A stretch of 64,000 nucleotides of DNA from NCBI RefSeq assembly GCF_011193355.1, contig NZ_CP049780.1, forward strand, positions 1,285,582 to 1,349,581, written 5' to 3'. The DNA comes from Streptomyces sp. JB150 (GTDB lineage: Bacteria; Actinomycetota; Actinomycetes; Streptomycetales; Streptomycetaceae). The notes under the pieces were generated by a model. The model worked only from the letters and a program-made list of their open reading frames with translations, did no database searches and was not told the DNA's origin. Shown in pieces: positions 51,170 to 60,683 of the stretch. The first letter of the stretch is position 1. Each line of letters begins with the position of its first letter. The translations under genes were made by a program, and so were the position numbers.

Positions 51170-53682
51170 CTAGCCCCGCAGCACTGCCCCGGTCCGCTCC
51201 GCGGCCAGCGCCACCGCCGCGTCCCGCGCGGCGGACGCCTCGTCCACGGTCAGGGTCCGGTCCGAAGCCCGGAACCGCAGCGCGTACGCGAGGGACTTCT
51301 TCCCGTCGCCCAGCTGCTCGGCGTTCTCGTACACGTCGAACAGCCGGATGCCCTCCAGCAGTTCACCGGCGCCCTCGCGCAGCGCGGCCTCGACCTCCGC
51401 GTGCGGCACCGGCTTGTCGACGACGAGCGCGACGTCCTGCGTGGCCACGGGGAAGGTGGAGATGCCCGGTGCCTGCGGCGTGTCGTCGCCGGCCCGCTCC
51501 AGCGCGTCCAGGTTCAGCTCCATCGCGCAGGTCCGCTCGGGCAGCCCGAGCGCCTTCAGCACGCGCGGGTGCAGCTCGCCCGCGTGCCCGACGACCTGCT
51601 CGGTGCCGTCGGCGACGACGAGCAGCTCGGCGCACCGGCCCGGGTGCCACGGCCCGTACTGGCCCTTGCGCACGACCAGTTCGGCGCCGGCCTCGCGGGC
51701 GACGAGACGGGCGGCCTCGACGGCGTCGGCCCAGTCGGACGGGCGGCCCTTGCCCCACCAGCCGGCCTGCTCGCGGGCGCCCGCGAGGACGGCGGCGACG
51801 TGGCGCGGCTGCTCGGGCAGCGCGGCGTCGAGCGCGGCGATCTCCTCGTCGGTGGGCCGGCGGTCGACCGGGACGTGCCCGGCGACGGGCCGCTCCGCGC
51901 GCGGGTGGAAGACCAGGCCGGTCTCGAACAGCGCGAGGTCGTGCGAGCCGCGGCCGTCGTTGCGGCGCAGCGCGCCGAGCAGGCCCGGCAGCAGCGAGGT
52001 GCGCAGCGCGGGCTCCTCGTCGCTGAGCGGGTTGACCAGCTTGACCACGCGGCGGGCGGGGTCGTCGGCGTCCAGGCCGAGCTGGTCGAAGACCTGCTCG
52101 CTGACGAACGGGTAGTTCGGGGCCTCGACGTAACCGGCGCCGGCCAGCGCGCGGCCGACCCGGCGGTGCAGCCGCTGCCGGTGGGTCAGGCCCCGGCCGG
52201 ACGGCGGCTTGGGCAGGGTGGAGGGCAGGTTCTCGTAGCCCTCCAGCCGGATGACCTCCTCGGCGAGGTCGTTCGGCTCCAGCAGGTCGGGCCGCCAGGA
52301 CGGGACGGTGACGATCAGCTCGTCCTGCCCGTACACGTCACAGCCGATCTCCTGCAGTCGCCGTACGACGGTCTCCCGGCCGTAGGTGACGCCCGCGACC
52401 TTGTCGGGGTGGTCGGCGGGCAGGGTGATGGTGTGCGGCGCGGACGGGGCGATCACCTCGGTGACGCCGGCGTCGGCGGTGCCGCCCGCGAGCAGCACGA
52501 GCAGGTCGACGGTGCGCTGGGCGGCCGCGGCGGCGGCCTGCGGGTCGACACCGCGCTCGAAGCGGCGGGAGGCCTCGGAGGACAGCTTGTGACGGCGGGC
52601 GGTACGGGCGATGGAGACGGCGTCGAAGTGCGCGGCCTCGATCACCACGTCGGTCGTGGCGCCCTCGGTGTCGTCGTGGTCGGCGATCTCCGTGTTGGCG
52701 CCGCCCATCACGCCCGCGAGGCCGATGGGGCCGCGGTCGTCGGTGATGACCAGGTCCTCGGCGTGCAGCGTCCGCTCGACGCCGTCGAGGGTGACGATCT
52801 TCTCGCCCTCCTCGGCGCGGCGCACGCCGATGGTGCCCTGGACCAGCTTCCGGTCGTAGGCGTGCAGCGGCTGGCCCAGCTCCATCATCACGTAGTTGGT
52901 GACGTCGACGGCGAGCGAGATCGGGCGCATGCCGACCTTCTGGAGCCGGCGCTGGAGCCAGATCGGGGAGCGGGCCTCGGGGCGCAGTCCGGAGACGGTG
53001 CGGGCGGTGAAGCGGTCGCAGCCGAGCGGCTCGGAGATCTTGACCGGGTAGCCGAAGGCGTTCGGCGCGGGGACGTCGAGCAGGGCCGGGTCGCGCAGCG
53101 GCAGGCCGTAGGCGATGGCGGTCTCGCGGGCGACGCCGCGGATGGACAGGCAGTCGCCGCGGTTGGCGGTGACGGCGATGTCCAGGACCTCGTCGACCAG
53201 TTCCAGCAGCTCGATGGCGTCGCGGCCGACCTCGGTCTCCGGGGGCAGCACGATGATGCCCTTGGTGCCGTCGTCGCCCATGCCCAGCTCGTCGCTGGAG
53301 CAGATCATGCCGTGCGAGACCCTGCCGTAGGTCTTGCGCGCGGAGATCGAGAAGCCGCCGGGCAGGGTGGCACCGGGGAGGACCACGACGACCTTGTCGC
53401 CGACCGCGAAGTTGCGGGCGCCGCAGACGATCTCCTGGGGCTCGCCGGTGCCGTTGGCCTGGCCGACGTCGACGGTGCAGAAGCGGATGGGCTTCTTGAA
53501 GCCCTCCAGCTCCTCGATGGTCAGCACCTGGCCGACGACCAGGGGGCCCTTGAGGTCGTGGCCGAGCTGCTCGACCGTCTCGACCTCCAGACCGGCCGAA
53601 ATGAGTTTGGCCTGGACGTCACGGCCGGTCTCGGTGGCCGGCAGGTCGACGTACTCCCGCAGCCAGGAAAGCGGGACCCGCA

Positions 53683-53683
<1 letters not shown>
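51170..53683 (-). CDS. pheT: Phenylalanyl-tRNA synthetase beta subunit
   Basis: An 837-residue beta chain of the alpha2-beta2 enzyme. N-terminal [18 protein letters not shown]; the tRNA-binding OB-like domain ([40 protein letters not shown]); the B3/B4 editing module; B5 repeats; and the anticodon-binding ferredoxin-like end ([19 protein letters not shown]). ATG overlaps the pheS stop by one base (TGATG), so translation is coupled. Length is typical for actinobacteria. Confidence 0.97.
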
Positions 53684-54969
<1,286 letters not shown>

Positions 54970-56112
54970 TCACTGGGCGAGATACGCCGGTGCCCCCACG
55001 GGCAAGGTAAATCGGAACTCGGCGCCGCCCTGGGGGGCGCGGCCGACGGTGATGGAGCCGCCGTGGGCCTCGACGATGCCCTTGACGATGTAGAGCCCGA
55101 GGCCGGTGCCGCCGCGCTTGCTGCCCCGCCAGAAGCGGGTGAAGACGCGGTTCATGGACTCCTCCGGGATGCCGGGCCCCTCGTCGCTCACCGTGACCGA
55201 CGTGCCGGCCTCCTCCCCTTCGCGGGGGGACGCCGTGGCCGTGATGTCGATGGTGACGGTTCCCTCGCCGTGCCGCACCGCATTTTCCAGCAGGTTGCTC
55301 AGCACCTGGTCGATCTTGTCGGGGTCGGCCCACAGGTCGGGCAGCGGCTGCTCGATGCGCAGCAGGAACCGGTCGGCGGGCTGCCCGGCGGCGACGTACG
55401 CCTGGATGTGCCGGCCGACGGCGGCACCGATGTCGACGGGCTGGCGGCGGACCTCCAGGCGCCCGGAGTCGATCCGGGAGATGTCCAGCAGTTCGGCGAT
55501 GAGCCGGGTGACGCGGTCGGCGTCCGCGTCGACGGTCTCCAGCATCAGCCGCTTCTGGTCGTCCGTGAACCGCTCCCACTTGGCGAGCAGGGTCGCGGTG
55601 AAGCCCTTGACGGAGGTGAGCGGGGAGCGCAGTTCGTGGGCGACGGTGGCGATCAGCTCGGCGTGGCTGCGTTCGGTGCGGCGCCGGGCCTCGGTGTCGC
55701 GCAGGCAGACCACGACGCGGCGGACGGGACCGGTGGGCTCGGCGCGCACGTAGCGGGCGGAGACGAGGACTTCCCGGCCGCCGGGCAGCAGCAGGTTGCG
55801 CTCGGGCTGGCGGACCCGGATGGCGAGCCCCCCGTAGGGGTCGGTGAGCTGCCACCAGCGCCGTCCGTCCAGGTCCTCTAACGGCAGGGCCTTCTCCAGG
55901 CGCTGCCCGAGGGCGTCGGCGGCGCGGACGGCGGTGATCCGCTCGGCGGCGGCGTTGAAGCAGACGACGCGGCCGTGCTCGTCGGCGACGACGAGGCCGT
56001 CGGGCAGGTCGTCGGGATCGATGCCGAGCTCGGCGGCCGGGTCACCGGCCCGGGGCGCGGGCGGGTGCCGCGTGTCCCGTGCCCCCGGTGCGCTGCTCGT
56101 GCCGACGCTCAT
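54970..56112 (-). CDS. ohkA: Soluble orphan sensor histidine kinase with a TTA codon (OhkA-like)
   Basis: A 380-residue kinase without membrane segments. An N-terminal PAS-like sensor (LPDGLVVADEHGRVVCFNAA; GLAIRVRQPERNLLLPGGRE) is followed by the HisKA dimerisation helix with the phospho-acceptor His (ELIATVAHELRSPLTSVKGF) and the HATPase domain: N-box NLLENAVRHGEG, G1 DEGPGIP and G2 GGTGLGLYIVKGIVEAHGG. No response regulator is adjacent. Its position next to pheS matches, from memory, S. coelicolor OhkA (SCO1596), an orphan kinase affecting antibiotic synthesis and development. Codon 78 (55879-55881) is TTA, so bldA control of translation is predicted. Confidence 0.9.
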   Translation of the reverse strand: MSVGTSSAPGARDTRHPPAPRAGDPAAELGIDPDDLPDGLVVADEHGRVVCFNAAAERITAVRAADALGQRLEKALPLEDLDGRRWWQLTDPYGGLAIRVRQPERNLLLPGGREVLVSARYVRAEPTGPVRRVVVCLRDTEARRRTERSHAELIATVAHELRSPLTSVKGFTATLLAKWERFTDDQKRLMLETVDADADRVTRLIAELLDISRIDSGRLEVRRQPVDIGAAVGRHIQAYVAAGQPADRFLLRIEQPLPDLWADPDKIDQVLSNLLENAVRHGEGTVTIDITATASPREGEEAGTSVTVSDEGPGIPEESMNRVFTRFWRGSKRGGTGLGLYIVKGIVEAHGGSITVGRAPQGGAEFRFTLPVGAPAYLAQ

Positions 56113-56223
56113 CCCCGTATCCCACCTCTCCGATGGTTGAGTGGGCCCCGAGCCCGTCACCCTACTAGGCACTGCCGCCGGATTCCCGTCGTCCGGCCGA
56201 AGGGCGGGCCCGGCGGCAGCGCC

Positions 56224-57072
56224 TCAGCTCTCGGTGACGGTCCGGCACCCGCCGAAGGCGCGCTGTGCCCGGGCCGAGGCATACAGACATACGGCGGCGG
56301 CGGTGGCGAGGTTCAGGCTCTCCGCCTTGCCGTGGATCGGGACGCGGACCACGGCGTCCGCGAGGGCGCGGGTCTCCTCCGGCAGGCCCCAGGCCTCGTT
56401 GCCGAAGATCCAGGCGGTGGGGCCGCCCATGCTGCCCTTGTCCAGTTCGTCGTCGAGGTCGTCGGTGCCGGCCCCGTCGGCGGCGAGGATGCGCACCCCG
56501 GCGTCCTTGAGCCCGGCGACGGCCCGCTCGACGGGCACGCCGACGGCCACCGGCAGGTGGAACAGCGAGCCCACCGAGGCGCGTACGGCCTTGGGGTTGT
56601 ACAGGTCGACGGAGGCGTCGGTGAGGACGACCGCCTCGGCGCCCGCGGCGTCGGCGCAGCGCAGCACGGTGCCGGCGTTGCCGGGGTCGCGGACGTGGGC
56701 GAGGACGGCGACCAGCTTGGGCCGCGCCGTCAGGATCTCCTCGAACGGGGTGTCCACGAACCGGCAGATCCCGACGAGTCCCTGCGGGGTGACGGTGGTG
56801 GAGATGTCGGCGATCACCTGCTCGGAGGCGAGGTGGACGCGGGCGCCGGCGTCGCGGGCCTCGCCGACGATGTCGGCGTACCGCTCGGCGGCCTCGACGG
56901 TGGCGAACAGCTCGACGAGGGTGTCCCCGTACGCCGCGGCCTCGCGCACGGCCTGCGGTCCCTCCGCGAGGAACAGCCGCTCCTTGCCCCGGAAGTTCCG
57001 CTTGGCCAGCCGCCGGGCGGCGGAGACGCGGGGGGAACGGGGGGAGATCAGCTCGGGGCTGGCGGGGGGCAT
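56224..57072 (-). CDS. TrmH/SpoU-family rRNA methyltransferase
   Basis: A 282-residue 2'-O-methyltransferase. The N-terminal substrate-binding domain (RRLAKRNFRGKERLFLAEGP) precedes the SpoU motifs HVRDPGNAGTVLRCADAAG, AWIFGNEAWGL and VPIHGKAESLNLATAAAVCL. The target is likely rRNA; the site is not predictable. It lies upstream of ohkA and just downstream of the rplT operon terminator. ATG at 57072 chosen; the longer frame reads through the terminator and short repeats. Confidence 0.92.
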   Translation of the reverse strand: MPPASPELISPRSPRVSAARRLAKRNFRGKERLFLAEGPQAVREAAAYGDTLVELFATVEAAERYADIVGEARDAGARVHLASEQVIADISTTVTPQGLVGICRFVDTPFEEILTARPKLVAVLAHVRDPGNAGTVLRCADAAGAEAVVLTDASVDLYNPKAVRASVGSLFHLPVAVGVPVERAVAGLKDAGVRILAADGAGTDDLDDELDKGSMGGPTAWIFGNEAWGLPEETRALADAVVRVPIHGKAESLNLATAAAVCLYASARAQRAFGGCRTVTES

Positions 57073-57135
57073 CCTCTTCTTCACCTTCAGCAGTTCAGGT
57101 TCGCGGTCTTGCGGGTCTTCACCACACAGCGACGC

Positions 57136-57165
57136 ACAACACAGCAACGGACAACACAGCAACGG
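57136..57165. repeat. Two 15-bp tandem repeats after rplT
   Basis: ACAACACAGCAACGG occurs at 57136-57150 and 57151-57165, with a degenerate earlier copy at 57121-57135. It lies between the rplT terminator and the TrmH gene, likely in that gene's leader. Confidence 0.85.
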
Positions 57166-57194
57166 ACCCGCGGGCACACAGCCCACGGGTCCGT
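57162..57194 (-). terminator. rplT operon terminator
   Basis: ACGGACCCG (57162-57170) pairs with CGGGTCCGT (57186-57194); after one mismatch, GGGC pairs with GCCC around an ACACA loop. Starts 32 bp after the rplT stop. Confidence 0.85.
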
Positions 57195-57225
57195 TCGCTC
57201 ACGTCGGCTCAGCGCCGGCGCCGTG

Positions 57226-57609
57226 TCACGCGGCCTTGGGCGCGTTGACGTCCGACGGCAGCGCCTTCTGCGCGACCTCGACGAGCGCGGCGAACGCGTT
57301 CGCGTCGTTGACCGCCAGCTCGGCCAGGATCTTGCGGTCGACCTCGATGTTCGCGGCCTTCAGACCCTGGATGAAGCGGTTGTAGGTGATGCCGTTGGCG
57401 CGGGCAGCGGCGTTGATGCGCTGGATCCACAGCTGGCGGAAGTCGCCCTTGCGCTTCTTGCGGTCGTTGTAGTTGTAGACCAGCGAGTGGGTGACCTGCT
57501 CCTTGGCCTTGCGGTACAGGCGCGAACGCTGACCGCGGTAGCCGGAGGCCTGCTCGAGGATCGCCCGGCGCTTCTTGTGGGCGTTGACTGCCCGCTTGAC
57601 GCGTGCCAC
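57226..57609 (-). CDS. rplT: 50S ribosomal protein L20
   Basis: A 127-residue L20: basic N-terminal extension ([20 protein letters not shown]), [20 protein letters not shown] and [23 protein letters not shown] start after AAGGAG. Last gene of infC-rpmI-rplT. In other bacteria L20 represses this operon by binding leader or intercistronic RNA. Confidence 0.98.
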   Translation of the reverse strand: MARVKRAVNAHKKRRAILEQASGYRGQRSRLYRKAKEQVTHSLVYNYNDRKKRKGDFRQLWIQRINAAARANGITYNRFIQGLKAANIEVDRKILAELAVNDANAFAALVEVAQKALPSDVNAPKAA

Positions 57610-57707
57610 TTTTTAACTCCTTGTAGCGGGGTCGCGGTTGTCCTCACACGACCCGGAAATCGATTGGGTCCCGGTGTCTCGGTGGATCAGGCGCTGGGCG
57701 CCCGACC

Positions 57708-57902
57708 TCACTTGCCGAGAAGCTTCTTGATCTTCGCGGCGTCGCCCGGGGCCATCTCGGCGTTGCCGGTGAGGCGACGCGTCACGCGGGACGACTTGTG
57801 CTCGAGCAGGTGGCGCTTGCCGGCGCGCTCGCGGAGCACCTTGCCGGAGCCGGTGATCTTGAAGCGCTTGCTGGCACCGCTGTGCGACTTGTTCTTCGGC
57901 AT
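57708..57902 (-). CDS. rpmI: 50S ribosomal protein L35
   Basis: A 64-residue L35, exactly the usual length: [20 protein letters not shown], then [23 protein letters not shown] at 57902 with GAGGAGAG about 8 nt upstream. The longer frame to 57959 would add an unrelated Arg-rich leader and read through a hairpin, so it is rejected. Confidence 0.98.
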   Translation of the reverse strand: MPKNKSHSGASKRFKITGSGKVLRERAGKRHLLEHKSSRVTRRLTGNAEMAPGDAAKIKKLLGK

Positions 57903-57934
57903 AGCGCCGTTCTCTCCTCGTCGGTGGCGCTCCG

Positions 57935-57959
57935 GTGCCCGGTCGCGAGAACCGGGCAC
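57935..57959 (-). promoter_or_regulatory. Hairpin between infC and rpmI
   Basis: GTGCCCGGT (57935-57943) pairs perfectly with ACCGGGCAC (57951-57959) around a 7-nt loop, 33 bp before the rpmI start and just ahead of its ribosome site. It could slow decay, bind a ribosomal protein, or tune rpmI translation. Confidence 0.55.
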
Positions 57960-58014
57960 GGTGGAGCGTCGTACTTGTTTCGGATACTGCCTCGGGACTC
58001 GGAAGTCCCCGGAA

Positions 58015-58665
58015 TCACGCCTCGGCGGGTTCCTCGGCGGCAGCCTCGGGGGCGGCCTCGGCGTCGGCAGGGTTCTGCGAACGACCGGGGTTGGCCTTCG
58101 CGGAAGCCTTGCGGGCCTCCTGCGCCTGGCGTGCCTCGGCCATCGCCTCGGTCTTCTTCTTGTGCGGACCGAGGACCATGATCATGTTGCGGCCGTCCTG
58201 CTTCGGGTTCGACTCGACGAAACCGAGGTCCTGGACGTCCTCCGCGAGGCGCTGCAGCAGCCGGTAGCCCAGCTCGGGCCGGGACTGCTCGCGACCACGG
58301 AACATGATCGTGATCTTGACCTTGTCGCCCTGCTTGAGGAACCGGACGACGTGACCCTTCTTGGTGTCGTAGTCGTGCGGGTCGATCTTCGGCCGGAGCT
58401 TCATCTCCTTGATGACCGTGTGCGCCTGGTTCTTGCGCGCCTCACGGGCCTTCATGGCCGACTCGTACTTGAACTTCCCGTAGTCCATGAGCTTGCACAC
58501 GGGCGGACGGGCGTTCGCCGCGACCTCGACCAGGTCCAGGTCGTACTCCTGCGCAAGCTCCAGGGCCTTGGCAAGCGGCACGATGCCGACCTGCTCGCCG
58601 CTGGGACCGACAAGTCGCACCTCGGGAACGCGAATCCGGTCGTTGATGCGGGGCTCGGCGCTGAT
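58015..58665 (-). CDS. infC: Translation initiation factor IF-3, probable AUC start codon
   Basis: A 216-residue IF3. N-terminal domain [20 protein letters not shown] and [20 protein letters not shown]; linker and C-terminal domain [40 protein letters not shown]; then an Ala/Glu/Pro-rich tail typical of actinobacteria. Conserved residues upstream of the first ATG-type start (58620) show the N-terminus is longer. The only candidate with a good ribosome site (GAGGAGG, 4 nt spacing) is the ATC at 58663-58665. IF3 genes of other bacteria use AUU and are autoregulated because IF3 rejects non-AUG starts. Confidence 0.95.
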   Translation of the reverse strand: MSAEPRINDRIRVPEVRLVGPSGEQVGIVPLAKALELAQEYDLDLVEVAANARPPVCKLMDYGKFKYESAMKAREARKNQAHTVIKEMKLRPKIDPHDYDTKKGHVVRFLKQGDKVKITIMFRGREQSRPELGYRLLQRLAEDVQDLGFVESNPKQDGRNMIMVLGPHKKKTEAMAEARQAQEARKASAKANPGRSQNPADAEAAPEAAAEEPAEA

Positions 58666-59053
58666 GGATCCTCCTCGGTAGCACCACGCGGCGGTCTGGC
58701 GGACAGCCGCGTAACGTCTGTGTTCGTTAGACCTAACCGCGCCGAAGCAGAAAAAATGCCCCGGACGATCACAGGCGGGGCTCCTCGAACTGCTACCGGA
58801 GCACCGCCGCGATCACCGCGGGGCGCGCATTCGGACGGATCGCCGCCTCGGGGACGGGACCGTCTGACCGGTGACCCGCCGCCCCTGGGGGCGGTCAGGT
58901 GGGAGTTCGAAAGCCTCCACTTGTGGGCCGGGCTCGTGAACTGTGAGGCACACGTGTCCGACCGGTCGTTACACAAGGTTAGCAGCCTCGCCCGCAAAGG
59001 GCTAACCGAGGCTGACTACGACCGGTCCCTGCGCAGCACCTATGGTGAACGCC
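58666..59053. other. infC leader and divergent promoter region
   Basis: A 388-bp region between infC (minus) and the DUF1844 gene (plus). It contains an intrinsic terminator-like attenuator (58751-58781) and a small palindrome GTTAG-GT-CTAAC about 60 bp before the infC ribosome site. The infC promoter should lie to the right of 58782. No ORF with coding bias. Confidence 0.6.
58751..58781 (-). terminator. Attenuator-like intrinsic terminator in the infC leader
   Basis: On the minus strand GCCCCG and CGGGGC form a 6-bp stem (58758-58763 and 58776-58781 on the plus strand) around a 12-nt loop, then ATTTTTT. A U-tract terminator is unusual in this genome and sits 86 bp before infC, with no minus-strand gene ending nearby. 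Confidence 0.7.
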
Positions 59054-59401
59054 ATGAGTGAAGAGACGCCCGACTTCGACGCCATGACCCGCGACATCGC
59101 GGAGGTCCCCGCCGTCGAGGTGATCGTGACGGTGGCCGTCAACCTGATGAGCGCCGCCGCCGTGAAGCTCGGTCTGACCGAGGAGGGCGACAAGCACAAG
59201 GACCTGGACGAGGCCCGCAAGCTGATCCACGCGCTGGCCGGCCTGCTGGACGGCAGCGCCACCGAGATCAGCTCGTTCCACGCGGCGCCGCTGCGCGACG
59301 GTCTGAAGTCGCTCCAGCTGGCGTTCCGCGAGGCGTCGATCGTCCCGGACGAGCCGGGCCAGGGGCCGGGCGAGAAGTACACCGGCCCGGTCTACGGCTA
59401 G
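59054..59401 (+). CDS. DUF1844 protein
   Basis: A 115-residue soluble helical protein: TPDFDAMTRDIAEVPAVEVI, VAVNLMSAAAVKLGLTEEGD, KDLDEARKLIHALAGLLDGS. DUF1844 proteins are widespread in actinobacteria next to infC/rplT; the function is unknown. ATG at 59054 is preferred to 59042, because homologues begin MS...PDFDAMTRDIAEVP. It converges on sseB. Confidence 0.88.
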   Translation: MSEETPDFDAMTRDIAEVPAVEVIVTVAVNLMSAAAVKLGLTEEGDKHKDLDEARKLIHALAGLLDGSATEISSFHAAPLRDGLKSLQLAFREASIVPDEPGQGPGEKYTGPVYG

Positions 59402-59423
59402 GCGCCGGCTGCCGCTTCACCAT

Positions 59424-60155
59424 TCATCCGCGTACGTACAAGGGCTCGCCCGGCGGCGTGGTCCCGGCCGGCAGCAGTGCCAGGTCGAGGCCGTGCACCA
59501 GGCGGGCCCTCAGTGTCTCGTCGGCGGCGAGCCGCCGCGCCACGGCGCGGGCGGTGTCGGCGGGGGCGGCGGCCGGGTCCAGGACGAGCGCGAGGGTGCC
59601 GTCGGCCTGACCGGGGCCGAGGTGGGCGCGGAGCACGGACGGCTCGGCGGCGACGGCGGTGCGCACCGCCTCCAGGACGGCCGGGTCGGCGAGCGGATCG
59701 GTGGTCGTACGGCCCTCCGCCAGCGCCAGCAGCGCCGGGCCGGTCAGCTCGAACGGCACGGGTCCGGCCAGGTCCAGGACGACCGTGTCCGCCTTCTCGT
59801 GCGCGGCGGCCTGGAGCGCCTGGTGCAGCGGTACGGCCACGGGGCGGGCCTGCGGGTCCCAGCGGGCGAGGGAGTCGGTGGAGGTGAACGCGGGCAGCGC
59901 GGTGCGGCCCGCGGCCTTCAGCGTGGGGACGGCCATGTCGCTGGTCTTCTCGCGGCGCAGCCCGTTCTCGTCCTCCTCGACCTCGCCGAGCACGGCGACG
60001 ACGGGCACGAGCAGCCGGGCCCCCTTGAGGGCACGCAGCACCGGCTCCACGGCGGTACGGTCCTGCGCCCAGGCCGCGAGCGCCGCACTCAGCCGCGGAT
60101 CGGCGGAGCCGTCGTCGTCGGAGAAGCCGGGGTCGGGAATGTTCTTGTTCGCCAC
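59424..60155 (-). CDS. SseB-family protein
   Basis: A 243-residue SseB-domain protein: LSAALAAWAQDRTAVEPVLR and LKGARLLVPVVAVLGEVEED at the N-terminus, VPTLKAAGRTALPAFTSTDS and WDPQARPVAVPLHQALQAAA in the core. In actinobacteria such proteins are of unknown role. GTG start at 60155. The preceding 528 bp include a G-rich low-complexity block that must hold its promoter. Confidence 0.85.
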   Translation of the reverse strand: MANKNIPDPGFSDDDGSADPRLSAALAAWAQDRTAVEPVLRALKGARLLVPVVAVLGEVEEDENGLRREKTSDMAVPTLKAAGRTALPAFTSTDSLARWDPQARPVAVPLHQALQAAAHEKADTVVLDLAGPVPFELTGPALLALAEGRTTTDPLADPAVLEAVRTAVAAEPSVLRAHLGPGQADGTLALVLDPAAAPADTARAVARRLAADETLRARLVHGLDLALLPAGTTPPGEPLYVRG

Positions 60156-60683
60156 CTCACCGACCCTATCGGCACGCTCAGGGGGGTGACGGTGGGGGCT
60201 GCGGGGGGGGGCGGCTGCCGAGGGGGCGGCTGCAGGGGCGTGGCTTGGGGGCTTGGGGCTGGGGGCTGGTGCTGAGGGCCGGACGCCGGGGACCGGAAGC
60301 CGAGGGCCAGGGGCCCGGGGCCGGAAGCCGGGGCCGGGGGCCAGCGGTCGGGGGGCAGAGGAGCGGCCGACGGCTGGCGGCCAGGGGCCGGAGGCCTGAG
60401 GCCAAAGGCCGAGGGCCAGGGGCTGAGGGTCGAGGGCCGGAGGGCGGGGGCCGGAGGCCGGCGGCCAAGCAGGGGGCAGGGGCCGTGGGGACGCGGTGGT
60501 GCTGCGGCCCGGCCGCTGCAGGGCGGTACGGCGCCCTGGGATGCGGCATCTCGGTGCGGCGCCTCGGCGCGGGGGATGCGGCAGTGGGCTGGGCGCGGCG
60601 GGTGGGCCGGTGTGGTGGTGTGGTCGGGGCCGGGTGCGGCCCGCGCCCGGGGCGGCCAGCGCAGGTCTGCGGGTGGGGCCGGT
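60156..60683. other. Intergenic region with G-rich low-complexity block
   Basis: A 528-bp gap between mycosin (stop at 60684) and sseB (start at 60155), both on the minus strand. Bases about 60180-60490 are strongly G-rich on the plus strand with heptad-like units; the remainder is plain high-GC DNA. Long open frames here are composition artefacts. Confidence 0.6.
60180..60490. repeat. Degenerate G-rich heptad repeat
   Basis: A run of units such as GGGGCCG, GGGGCTG, GAGGCCG and GGGGGCC on the plus strand, period about 7 bp but frequently broken. Many runs of three or more G could form quadruplexes. It lies directly upstream of sseB and downstream of mycosin. Confidence 0.75.
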
